Source of the DNA: JBBQSN01 sp963825505 | GTDB lineage: Bacteria; Actinomycetota; Actinomycetes; Actinomycetales; CAWJMD01 | Reading direction: 5' to 3' | Assembly (NCBI GenBank): GCA_963825505.1 | Contig: CAWGTL010000012.1 | Coordinates: 1-64,000 of the forward strand | DNA length: 64,000 bases | Shown: piece after piece, positions 1-7,527 of the stretch | How positions within the stretch are numbered: position 1 is the first letter of the stretch | Layout: the number at the start of each line of letters is the position of its first letter | Program-made: the position numbers and the translations under genes | The notes under the pieces: generated by a model | What the model saw: only the letters and a program-made list of their open reading frames with translations | Told to the model about the DNA's origin: nothing | The model's database searches: none

Positions 1-791
1 TCTTCGAGGTGCAGAGCTGGCTGGCCGACGGCCCTCTGCGCCTCAGCTCGGAACAGGTCGACGCCTACCTGCAGCAGGTGCGGGACCAGCTCACGGCGAA
101 CAGCGAGCAGATCGCGAGCCAGGCGCTGACGATCACCGCGACGGCGGGCGAGATCGTCACCGGCACGTTCCTCGTCCTGTTCTCGATGATCTTCCTGCTG
201 CTCGAGGGCGACCGGATCTGGCGCTGGCTGGTGCACCTGCTGCCCGCTCCGACGCACGACCGGGTCGACACCGCCGGCCGGGCCGGGTGGCAGACCCTCA
301 CCTCGTACGTCCGGGCAACGGTCGTGGTGGCGACGGCGGACGCGGTCGGCATCGGCGTGGGCGCCGCCCTGCTCGGGGTCCCGCTCGCGATCCCGCTGGC
401 GGTGCTCGTGTTCCTCGGCGCCTTCGTGCCGATCGTCGGCGCGTTCCTCAGCGGCGGCGTGGCCGTCCTGGTCGCGCTGGTGGCACTGGGGCCGGTGCAG
501 GCCCTGATCATGCTCGGCATCGTGATCGCGGTGCAGCAGCTGGAAGCCCACGTGCTGCAACCGTTCCTGCTGGGTCGCGCGGTCTCCGTCCACCCGCTCG
601 CGGTGGTGCTGGCCATCGGTGCCGGCCTGCTCGTGGCGGGTATCGTCGGCGCCCTGTTCTCGGTCCCGCTGGTCGCCTTCCTCAACACCGCGATCCACTC
701 GCTGCGCGGCCGCGACGACCCGATGGTGGCCATGCTGCAGCGCCCCGAGTTCAAGGTCGACCTGCGCCGCCGCACACCCAAGCAGCGGTGA
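1..791 (+). CDS. AI-2E/PerM-family transporter, 5'-truncated
   Basis: This is the C-terminal part of a polytopic membrane protein of the AI-2E (PerM/YdiK) family. The reading frame runs off the left edge of the window (codons at 3-8 precede the first in-frame GTG at 9), so the true start lies outside. Visible features are a hydrophobic segment around TGTFLVLFSMIFLLLEG, a family-typical stretch with PIVGAFLSGG, then QLEAHVLQPFLLGRAV and HPLAVVLAIGAG, which is the most diagnostic block of this family. The protein ends in a basic tail. The family exports autoinducer-2 or other small solutes in some bacteria; the substrate here cannot be read from sequence. It sits 25 nt upstream of ilvA, which appears to have its own leaderless promoter. 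Confidence 0.85.
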   Translation, partial: FEVQSWLADGPLRLSSEQVDAYLQQVRDQLTANSEQIASQALTITATAGEIVTGTFLVLFSMIFLLLEGDRIWRWLVHLLPAPTHDRVDTAGRAGWQTLTSYVRATVVVATADAVGIGVGAALLGVPLAIPLAVLVFLGAFVPIVGAFLSGGVAVLVALVALGPVQALIMLGIVIAVQQLEAHVLQPFLLGRAVSVHPLAVVLAIGAGLLVAGIVGALFSVPLVAFLNTAIHSLRGRDDPMVAMLQRPEFKVDLRRRTPKQR

Positions 792-816
792 GCGCGGCTC
801 TGCCAGGATCGCTCGC

Positions 817-2037
817 ATGGTGACCCCATCGCTGCCCGTGACCCTCGCCGACATCGAGGCCGCCCGCGAGCTGCTCGCCGACGTCATCCGCCCCACGCCG
901 CTGGAGTTCAGCCGTGCGCTGTCGCAGCGGGTGGGCGGCGAGGTGCACCTCAAGCTGGAGAACCTGCAGCGTGCGGGGTCGTTCAAGATCCGCGGCGCCT
1001 ACACGCGGATCTCGCGGCTGTCGCAGGAGGAGCGCGCCCGCGGCGTGGTGGCCGCGAGCGCGGGCAACCACGCGCAGGGTGTCGCCCTGGCCGCCCAGCT
1101 GCTGGGGATCCACGCCACCGTCTACATGCCCACCGGCGCCCCGATCCCCAAGGTGCTGGCCACGCGCGGGTACGGGGCCGAGGTGGTGTTCCACGGCCAC
1201 ACCGTCGACGAGTGCCTGGTGGCGGCCCGCGCCCATGCCGGACGCACCGGCGCGGTGCTGATCCACCCGTTCGACCACGTCGACGTCGTGGCCGGGCAGG
1301 GCACCTGCGGGCTCGAGATCCTCGAGCAGTGCCCGGACGTGCGCACGGTGCTGGTCTGCACCGGCGGCGGCGGCCTGCTGGCCGGCATCGCCACCGCGAT
1401 CAAGGCCACGCACCCGCACGTGCGGGTGGTCGGCGTCCAGGCCGCGGCGGCTGCTGCGTTCCCGCCCTCGCTCGCCGTCGGGCGGCCGGTGCCGCTGGAG
1501 GAGATGCGCACGATGGCCGACGGCATCGCCGTGGGCTGCCCCGGCGAGGTCCCGTTCGAGCTCGTCCGGGCGCTGGTCGACGACGTCGTCACGGTCGACG
1601 AGGACCTGCTCGCGCGGGCGATGCTGTTCCTGCTCGAGCGCGCCAAGCAGGTGGCCGAGCCGGCGGGTGCCGCAGGCGTCGCCGCCCTGCTCGACAACCC
1701 GCACGACTACGAGCCGCCGGTGGTCGCGGTGGTGTCCGGCGGCAACATCGACCCGCTGCTGATGATGCAGGTGCTGCGCCACGGCATGCTCGCCGCCGGC
1801 CGGTACCTGCAGTTCCGGGTCCGGGTGGCCGACCGCCCCGGTTCGCTCGCCGGGCTGGTGGCCGTCCTGGCCGAGACGGGGGCGAACGTGCTCGAGGTGG
1901 CGCACAACCGCACCGGGCAGCAGCTCGGGGTCGACGAGGTGGAGATCGCCGTCCAGCTCGAGACCAAGGGACCGGACCACGCGGCCGAGGTGATCGAGCA
2001 CCTGCGCAGGGCGGGCTTCCCCGCACGGTTGCGCTGA
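817..2037 (+). CDS. ilvA: Threonine ammonia-lyase with ACT domain
   Basis: PLP enzyme that deaminates L-threonine to 2-oxobutanoate, the entry step of isoleucine synthesis or of threonine catabolism. It has 406 residues. The PLP lysine lies in GSFKIRGAY near residue 50, the phosphate-binding loop is TGGGGLLAGIA, and a C-terminal ACT domain begins at about residue 330 (QFRVRVADRPGSLAGLVAVL). This is the length of the short, single-ACT form (TIGR01127-like) rather than the 500-residue biosynthetic enzyme. The ATG at 817 is preceded by CAGGAT (804-809) with a 7-nt gap and no clear ribosome site, the leaderless pattern seen elsewhere here. An in-frame extension upstream to 619 overlaps the previous gene and lacks family similarity. 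A second paralogue without ACT domain is at 31117-32103. Confidence 0.93.
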   Translation: MVTPSLPVTLADIEAARELLADVIRPTPLEFSRALSQRVGGEVHLKLENLQRAGSFKIRGAYTRISRLSQEERARGVVAASAGNHAQGVALAAQLLGIHATVYMPTGAPIPKVLATRGYGAEVVFHGHTVDECLVAARAHAGRTGAVLIHPFDHVDVVAGQGTCGLEILEQCPDVRTVLVCTGGGGLLAGIATAIKATHPHVRVVGVQAAAAAAFPPSLAVGRPVPLEEMRTMADGIAVGCPGEVPFELVRALVDDVVTVDEDLLARAMLFLLERAKQVAEPAGAAGVAALLDNPHDYEPPVVAVVSGGNIDPLLMMQVLRHGMLAAGRYLQFRVRVADRPGSLAGLVAVLAETGANVLEVAHNRTGQQLGVDEVEIAVQLETKGPDHAAEVIEHLRRAGFPARLR

Positions 2038-2159
2038 CCAGGGGCAGAGGAACGATACGTCCGACCGGGTGACCTCCGGTGGCGGACCGCGACCGCGTGT
2101 GACATCGACTGCTCCGAATCGCAGGACGTCACCACCCTCGATGGCCCATAGTGACGCCC

Positions 2160-3842
2160 GTGCTCGTCGTCCGTGCTCGGGAAGTGCACCGGTGGCGTCC
2201 CAGCCTGTCGACCCGGCTGCGGTGCAGCATCGCTGTGCTCAGCCTCGTCGGGGCCGCGCTGGCCGACCAGTGGCCCGTGGTGGCGCCGGCCGTCCTCCTC
2301 GTCGTCGTCCTCGAGCTGGTGGCCGACCGGTTCGCCGCCGAGCGGCTGGCGTCCCTGCTGGTGTCGGCAGTCGTGGTGGCGGTCGTGTGCGTCGTCGTGG
2401 TGCCCTGGACCCCGATGGTGCTGCCGCTCCTCCTCGTGCCCGCCTACCGTGCGGGGGAGCAGCACGGCGGACGGGTCGCGCTGCTCCTGTCGCTGGCGGT
2501 CGGTGTCGGGCCGCTCGTCTCCTCGACGCTCACGGGGGGCCCGTTCGGGTTCGCCGTGCAGTGGTGGGTCCTGGCGGTGCTGCTGGGGCAGCTCGGCGCC
2601 TGGGGCGCCCGCGTGGAGCGCGAGCAGCGGTGGTCCGGTGTGCTGGCGGCCCGCGAGGCGGGCCAGCTGCTCGGGCGCCTCCAGGACCTCGCCAGGACGC
2701 TCCCGGCCGGGTTCGACGTGCAGGCGGTGTCGGCCTCCTTGATCGAGGAGGCGAGCCGAGCAGGCGCAGGTCCGCGCATCGACCGGGCCGCCGTCCTCGT
2801 GCGGGTCGACGAGCACTCCGTCACCCCGGTCGCCCTCCACGGGGTCGACCGCCTGCCCTGGAGGGACCCGGTGACTGCTCCGGGGACCCCGCACGACGCG
2901 TGGCGACGCGGCGAGCCCGTCCACTCGGTCCGCGACCCGGACCGCGACGGGCGACGTCAGGGTTCGGCCATGCTGGCGATCCCCCTCGCGGACCGTGACG
3001 ACGAGCTCCTCGGGCTGCTGGTGCTGGAGCGACTGGTGCCGCAGCCGATGTCCCCGTCCGAGATCGAGCACGTCCTGTCGGTGTGCCGGCGGATGGCGCC
3101 GCAGCTGCACGCCGCCCTGGCCTTCACCGAGCTCCGGCACGTGTCCGAGGTCGCAGAGCGCGAGCGACTCGCCCGTGAGATGCACGACGGCGTGGCGCAG
3201 GACCTGTCCGCCCTCGGCTTCGCGGTCGACGTGGCGATCAAGCACGTGCGCGAGCGGGACGACGAGGCGGCGCAGGTCCTGCGTGACGTGCGGGCCGACC
3301 TCAGCCGCACCATCGGTGACATCCGGTCCTCGATCGCGGACCTGCGGTCGTCCCCGAGACCCGAGCGCGGGCTCGGAGCCGCCCTGTCGAGCCACCTGCA
3401 GGCGCTGGGCTCGACCGGGGCGCTGTCGGTCACCACGTCGCTGCGCGAGTCGCCGTTCCGGCTCGCGGCGCACGTCGAGTCGGTCCTCCTGCGTCTCGCG
3501 CTCGACCTGGTGTCGCACACCCGCACCGACGGGACGGCGACGGCTCTGGTGACCGAGCTCGCCACGCACCCTCCGCGGGCCTCCCTGCGGATGGAGCGGA
3601 CCGGGGGTGGCAGCTGGGTGCCGGACGACACCCTCGTCCGCGCGCTGCGGTCGCTCGGTGGTGACCTGGTGGTCGTCGAGGAGGCGACGCGCCTGGTGAT
3701 GCGGGTCGAGGTCGGCGGGCGCCCGTTCGCGCCGCACGCCATCATCGAGGACCGCGGGACGATCGACGTCGCGGGCCTCGAAGGGAGCGCGCGCCGGGGC
3801 CGGTCGGACGCCCGGCTGCTCGGCGAGGAGGCGGTGCCGTGA
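2160..3842 (+). CDS. NarL-type sensor histidine kinase with degenerate ATPase domain
   Basis: Likely sensor for the response regulator encoded next. The N-terminal 120 residues contain several hydrophobic membrane segments; a GAF-like region follows (about 170-320), then a HisKA_3 dimerisation helix with the phospho-acceptor in REMHDGVAQDL (His342). The C-terminal region aligns with HATPase_c only loosely. Where the N box (NALxHA) is expected it reads LALDLVSHTRTDG, and where the DxGxG box is expected it reads MERTGGG, although the later LGGDLVVVEE strand is recognisable. Autokinase activity is therefore doubtful. Start: CATAGT at 2147-2152 lies 7 nt before the GTG at 2160 (leaderless pattern); GTG 2151 is the in-frame alternative. 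It overlaps the regulator gene by GTGA. Confidence 0.8.
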   Translation: MLVVRAREVHRWRPSLSTRLRCSIAVLSLVGAALADQWPVVAPAVLLVVVLELVADRFAAERLASLLVSAVVVAVVCVVVVPWTPMVLPLLLVPAYRAGEQHGGRVALLLSLAVGVGPLVSSTLTGGPFGFAVQWWVLAVLLGQLGAWGARVEREQRWSGVLAAREAGQLLGRLQDLARTLPAGFDVQAVSASLIEEASRAGAGPRIDRAAVLVRVDEHSVTPVALHGVDRLPWRDPVTAPGTPHDAWRRGEPVHSVRDPDRDGRRQGSAMLAIPLADRDDELLGLLVLERLVPQPMSPSEIEHVLSVCRRMAPQLHAALAFTELRHVSEVAERERLAREMHDGVAQDLSALGFAVDVAIKHVRERDDEAAQVLRDVRADLSRTIGDIRSSIADLRSSPRPERGLGAALSSHLQALGSTGALSVTTSLRESPFRLAAHVESVLLRLALDLVSHTRTDGTATALVTELATHPPRASLRMERTGGGSWVPDDTLVRALRSLGGDLVVVEEATRLVMRVEVGGRPFAPHAIIEDRGTIDVAGLEGSARRGRSDARLLGEEAVP

Positions 3843-4465
3843 CCGACATCGTGCTCGTCGACGACCACCGGGTGGTGCGGGGCGGGCTCAAGGTCGCGCT
3901 CGAGAGCGAGCCCGACCTGGTCGTCGTGGGCGAGGCCGAGTCGCTGGCCAGCGGCCGCCGGGTGCTCGCGCAGGGCCTGCCGGACGTCGTGGTCTGCGAC
4001 GTGGCGCTCGGGGACGGCAACGGGCTCGATCTGGTGCGCGCCTGCCGGGACAGGTCCGCGACGGTGGGCCTGGTGGTGCTGACGATGCACCACGACGACG
4101 ACACCCTGTTCGCGGCGCTGGACGCGGGCGCCTCCGCCCTGGTCCTCAAGAGCGCCGACCTCGACGAGCTGATCTCGGCGGTCCGCCGCGCCGCGGTCTC
4201 GCCCGAGGTCTTCTCCGGCGCCGGTCTGGCGGCGGCGATGCGACGACGCGCGCAGTCGCCCGGACCGCTCCTGACCCGGCGCGAGAGCGAGGTGCTCAAC
4301 CTGCTCAAGGAGGGACTGTCGGTGCACGAGGTGTCACGCCGGTTGTTCCTGTCCGACTCGACGGTGAAGACGCACGTCGCCAAGGTCTACGACAAGCTCG
4401 GTGCGACGAACCGCGCCCAGGCGATCATGATCGCGGTGCGCAAGGGACTGCTGGACACCCGGTGA
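3839..4465 (+). CDS. LuxR/NarL-family response regulator
   Basis: Two-domain response regulator of 208 residues. The receiver domain carries the acidic pair in LVDDH (Asp8/9), the phosphorylated Asp54 in VVVCDVAL, and a conserved lysine in LVLKSAD. The C-terminal LuxR-type helix-turn-helix runs from LLTRRESEVLNLLKEG to RAQAIMIAVRKG. The GTG start overlaps the sensor's stop codon by 4 nt, so the two are translationally coupled. Its position between ilvA and the Tad pilus genes, and a 16-bp motif shared by the promoter regions at both ends of the locus (4501-4516 and 14675-14690), make it the best candidate regulator of pilus expression; that target assignment is inference. Confidence 0.92.
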   Translation: MTDIVLVDDHRVVRGGLKVALESEPDLVVVGEAESLASGRRVLAQGLPDVVVCDVALGDGNGLDLVRACRDRSATVGLVVLTMHHDDDTLFAALDAGASALVLKSADLDELISAVRRAAVSPEVFSGAGLAAAMRRRAQSPGPLLTRRESEVLNLLKEGLSVHEVSRRLFLSDSTVKTHVAKVYDKLGATNRAQAIMIAVRKGLLDTR

Positions 4466-4500
4466 GGACGCAGACCAGCGGACCGGTCCGGAACGCGCCC

Positions 4501-4520
4501 CGCATCGGCCGTTCGGCCGA
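4501..4520. promoter_or_regulatory. Palindrome and shared motif upstream of the small-protein/ATPase unit
   Basis: CGCATCGGCCGTTCGG (4501-4516) matches CGCATCGACCGTTCGG at 14675-14690 upstream of the Flp pilin gene with a single mismatch, in the same orientation. The same spot holds a 16-bp palindrome, TCGGCCG-tt-CGGCCGA (4505-4520). It lies about 60 nt upstream of the putative transcript start at 4579. Candidate binding site for the response regulator encoded at 3839-4465; inference only. Confidence 0.4.
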
Positions 4521-4578
4521 CTGCGGTGCGCAGGTCCGGCCGAGGCGCGGGGCCGCGTCCTCGGCGCACACTGGAGCC

Positions 4579-4719
4579 ATGGGACGTGGACGCCGTCGGG
4601 GCGCGGGCGGCGGGTTCCGTCCGGTGGCGCGACGTCCCTGGGCCGGGCTGCTGGTGGTGGCCTCCGGGTTGTTCGCTGCCTCGTTGCTGGTGTCCCTCGT
4701 CGGCTTGTTCAACCAGTAG
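4579..4719 (+). CDS. Small single-pass membrane protein, 46 residues
   Basis: Short ORF starting at ATG 4579: a basic N-terminus rich in Arg and Gly (MGRGRRRGAGGGF), then one transmembrane helix (WAGLLVVASGLFAASLLVSL), ending GLFNQ. CACACT at 4567-4572 stands 6 nt before the ATG, and a GGAG sits only 3 nt away, so initiation is probably leaderless. Fifteen nucleotides separate it from the DnaB-like ATPase gene downstream, suggesting one transcript. No family is recognised. Its topology (positively charged end inside) fits an inner-membrane anchor or partner for the pilus machinery or the adjacent ATPase; this is a guess from context. Confidence 0.6.
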   Translation: MGRGRRRGAGGGFRPVARRPWAGLLVVASGLFAASLLVSLVGLFNQ

Positions 4720-4734
4720 CGGGGTGCACGACGG

Positions 4735-5745
4735 ATGGCGGACGAGGCGAGGACCGGTCACCAGGCACTCCTGACCAGCCTGTCGGCGGCGCTGCACGAC
4801 GTCGACGACGACCTGCGGGCCGGATCGCGGCGGCGGCCGGTCTGGTCGACGGGCCTGGCGCCCATGGACGGCCACCTCGGTGGCGGTCTGCACGCGGGCG
4901 ACCTCGTCCTGCTCAGCGGCCCTCCCGGTACCGGCAAGACCACCGTGGCGCTCCAGGTGGCGCGCAACGCCGCTGCCGCCGGCCGCCACGCGATGTACGT
5001 GTGCTTCGAGCACACCCGGGACCAGCTCACCGAGCGGCTGCTGGTGATGGAGGTCGGGCTCGGCCGCGACGCCGACGCCCCGTCCCAGGACGAGCTCATG
5101 CGCCACCTGCTCGAGCCCGCGTCCGTGCACGGGCTCGACGCGGTGATGGAGGGTGTCGCCGGCGGCCCTGCGGCGCTCAGGCAGCTGCGGTCCTACGGGC
5201 ACCGTCTGCAGCTGGTCGGTGCACGCGGTGACGCCACCGACATCGGCCGGGTGCGCCGGCTGGCGATGGCCTCCCCCGAGCCCCCGCTCGTCGTGGTCGA
5301 CCTGCTCCAGCAGCTGAGGCCCTCGGGGACGGCGGGAGCCCAGCTCGACGACGACGCGGCCGACCGGGCCGCCGCGGCGCTGAAGGACCTCGCTCTCGAG
5401 CTCGGGTGCCCCGTGCTCGCGGTGTCCGCCGTGGACGCCGTCGGGCTGTCCGCGCGGCGGGTGCGTGCCCGCCACCTGAAGGGATCCTCCAGCCTCGCCT
5501 ACGAGGCCGACGTCATCCTGGTCCTGCAGGACAAGTACGACGTCGTCGCCCGCCAGCACCTCGTCTTCGACCTCACCTCCAGCGAGGAGCACCGGCGCTG
5601 GCTGGTCTGCACCGTCGAGAAGAACCGACGGGGCCGCGAGCGGCTCGAGATGGAGTTCCGCAAGCGGTTCAGCCACGGGCACGTGGACCCGGCCGGGCGG
5701 ATGGTCAGCGAGGACCTCGTGGACGAGCGCGTCTTCACCGAGTAG
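4735..5745 (+). CDS. DnaB-helicase-like RecA-fold ATPase in the pilus locus
   Basis: RecA-fold ATPase of 336 residues resembling the C-terminal domain of replicative helicase DnaB. Walker A is GPPGTGKT at 62-69, followed by a helicase-like FEHTRDQLTERLL segment. A Walker B-like strand LVVVDLLQQLRPSG (DnaB has VDYLQL) is present, and so is a late EKNRRGR element matching the conserved basic KNRxG of DnaB. The DnaB N-terminal primase-binding domain is absent, so it is not a full replicative helicase. It sits between the pilus two-component system and the end of the Tad operon, convergent with the latter. DNA substrate or role unknown; KaiC/RadA-like signalling ATPases are the alternative family. 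Confidence 0.7.
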   Translation: MADEARTGHQALLTSLSAALHDVDDDLRAGSRRRPVWSTGLAPMDGHLGGGLHAGDLVLLSGPPGTGKTTVALQVARNAAAAGRHAMYVCFEHTRDQLTERLLVMEVGLGRDADAPSQDELMRHLLEPASVHGLDAVMEGVAGGPAALRQLRSYGHRLQLVGARGDATDIGRVRRLAMASPEPPLVVVDLLQQLRPSGTAGAQLDDDAADRAAAALKDLALELGCPVLAVSAVDAVGLSARRVRARHLKGSSSLAYEADVILVLQDKYDVVARQHLVFDLTSSEEHRRWLVCTVEKNRRGRERLEMEFRKRFSHGHVDPAGRMVSEDLVDERVFTE

Positions 5746-5751
5746 GGGTCC

Positions 5752-5772
5752 CGTCGGCCCCGCGGACCGACG
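5752..5772. terminator. Possible bidirectional hairpin between convergent genes
   Basis: CGTCGG (5752-5757) and CCGACG (5767-5772) can form a 6-bp GC stem with a 9-nt loop exactly in the 28-nt gap between the DnaB-like ATPase gene (+) and the last Tad-operon gene (-). There is no T-tract, which is usual in this genome. Short stem, so weak evidence. Confidence 0.3.
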
Positions 5773-5773
5773 C

Positions 5774-6595
5774 TCAGCCCCAGTCGGGGGCCTCGGCCTC
5801 GAACCAGTCCACCAGGCTGAGCAGCAGCCCCTCTGTGCGCCACCCGCGCTCCAGGTGCGGCAGCGCGGCGGACAGCAGCGAGGTGACCAGCTCCACGTCC
5901 GGCTGCTCGAAGGGGTCGGGCCGCCCGAGCACCGTCACCAGCTCCTCGGGGTACCGCAGGACGAGCAGGCTGCGGTGCCGCGACAGCGGCAACCCCGCCA
6001 GCTCACCCCGGATGGTGTCCGTCTGGGCGATCGTCAGCACGGGGCTGTCGGCGTCCAGCCGCGCGAGCACCGGCGGGGTGGTCGCCAGGGGGCGCACCTC
6101 CAGCGTCCGCAGACCCGACCCCGCGACGACGTGCCAGCTGCCCTCGTCGTCGCGACGCATCAGCGCGACGTCGCTGCCGCACCCGCCGGCCAACCGGTCG
6201 ACGACCGCGTCGATGACGAGCCGCAACGACGGCGAGCGGCGAAGCCGGTCATGGGCCTGGTGGAGCAGGTCGACGGCCTCGTCCTCGGTGAGCTCCTCCT
6301 CCGGCGTGACAGCGTCCCACCGGTCCTCGGCGTCCCAGCCGTCCTCGGTGTCGGCGGAGGTGCCCTGGTCGTCCTGGTCGTCCTGGTCGTCCTGGTAGCC
6401 GTCGTCGTCGGTCTCCCAGTCCGCACGCACCTCGACGTCGTCGTACCCGGTCTCGTCGAGGACGTACCCGGTCTCGTCCACGTCACCGGTGTCGTCGACG
6501 CCCCAGTCCTGCGTCTCCTCGGTCTGGTGCTGCCGGCCGCGGCCGAGCCCGGCGATCCGGGGCGGGCGGTGCGGGTGGACGTAGGTCGTGCGCAT
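5774..6595 (-). CDS. Acidic hypothetical protein, last gene of Tad operon
   Basis: Protein of 273 residues with no recognised family. The first 35 residues are basic. Residues 35-110 are strongly acidic and low-complexity, with repeated DETGY and DDQ units. The C-terminal 150 residues look folded, with LHQAHDRLRRSPSLRLVIDAV, then alternating strands and helices reminiscent of a GAF domain, though the assignment is weak. Its ATG at 6595-6593 overlaps the tadC stop by one base (TGATG), so it is translationally coupled to the pilus genes. Possibly a cytoplasmic modulator of the Tad ATPases; no direct evidence. Confidence 0.7.
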   Translation of the reverse strand: MRTTYVHPHRPPRIAGLGRGRQHQTEETQDWGVDDTGDVDETGYVLDETGYDDVEVRADWETDDDGYQDDQDDQDDQGTSADTEDGWDAEDRWDAVTPEEELTEDEAVDLLHQAHDRLRRSPSLRLVIDAVVDRLAGGCGSDVALMRRDDEGSWHVVAGSGLRTLEVRPLATTPPVLARLDADSPVLTIAQTDTIRGELAGLPLSRHRSLLVLRYPEELVTVLGRPDPFEQPDVELVTSLLSAALPHLERGWRTEGLLLSLVDWFEAEAPDWG

Positions 6596-7527
6596 CAGGG
6601 CACCCCCGGTGAGGTCGAGAAGGTGGCGATCATGGTCGTCACGGCCGGACCCATCACGACGACCAGGAGGGCCGGGAAGATGCAGAAGATGAGCGGGAAG
6701 AGGATCTTCACGGTCACCTTCTGGGCCTTCTCCTCGGCGTCCTGACGCCGCACCAGCCGCATCTGGTGCGCCTGCTCGCGCAGCACGTGCGCCACCGGGA
6801 TGCCGAGCCTGTCGGCCTGGGTCATCGCGGTGACGAAGGTGTGCAGCTCGTGGACGTCGATCCGGTCCGCCATCTGCTGCAGGGCGTCCGAGCGCGAGCG
6901 ACCGAGCTGGACCTCCTGCAGCGAGCGCGACAGCTCTCCGGCGAACGGCCCGTCGGTCTTGCGCGCCACCTGCAGCATCGCCGCGTCGAACCCGAGGCCG
7001 GCCTCCACGCAGACGGTGAGCATGTCCAAGGCGTCCGCCAGGGACCGGCGGATGCCGTCCTGCCTCCGCTGCCCGATGTTGCGCAGGACCAGGTCGGGGA
7101 CCCAGACACCGGCGGCCGCCAGGCCGGGCGCGAGCAGCAGGCTCAGCGGACCGAACCCGCCGAGCAGGGCTCCGGCGATCCCCCCCACGACCACGCCGGC
7201 GCCCTTCGCGGCCAGCACCGTCTCCAGGGTCCACCCGGCGGGGTTGCCGGCGAAGTCGAGCAGGCGGTGGATCCGGACCGGGGACTGCTGGGGGGACAGC
7301 CGGCGCCCCAGGCGCTCCAGCCCGTCCCGGAACGGCACGACCAGGCGCTCTTCGACCGGCAGCTGCTGGCGGGCCAGCCCCCTGTCGATCCTGGACCGCT
7401 CGATCACCTGCAGGCTGCGGGCCACACCGCTCACCGGACGCGGTCGCAGGGCGATCACCAGGCCCAGCAGCAGCACGCTGGCCGACAACGACACCATCCC
7501 CACCAGGAGGAGCAGGCGCGGGTCCAT
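6595..7527 (-). CDS. tadC: TadC-like type II secretion F-family membrane protein
   Basis: Inner-membrane platform protein of the Tad (Flp) pilus, 310 residues. It has an N-terminal transmembrane helix (LLLLVGMVSLSASVLLLGLV), a central hydrophobic hairpin, and the T2SSF signature region with ALDMLTVCVEAGLGFDAAM and FVTAMTQADRLGIPVAHVL. It ends with a hydrophobic helix around ILFPLIFCIFPALLVVVM. Start and stop codons overlap those of its neighbours by one base on each side (TGATG), a tightly coupled operon arrangement. Paired with the TadB-like domain encoded upstream. Confidence 0.9.
   Translation of the reverse strand: MDPRLLLLVGMVSLSASVLLLGLVIALRPRPVSGVARSLQVIERSRIDRGLARQQLPVEERLVVPFRDGLERLGRRLSPQQSPVRIHRLLDFAGNPAGWTLETVLAAKGAGVVVGGIAGALLGGFGPLSLLLAPGLAAAGVWVPDLVLRNIGQRRQDGIRRSLADALDMLTVCVEAGLGFDAAMLQVARKTDGPFAGELSRSLQEVQLGRSRSDALQQMADRIDVHELHTFVTAMTQADRLGIPVAHVLREQAHQMRLVRRQDAEEKAQKVTVKILFPLIFCIFPALLVVVMGPAVTTMIATFSTSPGVP

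Noticed and set aside
4735..5745. KaiC-type clock protein
   Set aside because: Single RecA domain, DnaB-like EKNRRGR element and no KaiC phosphorylation or dual-domain features.
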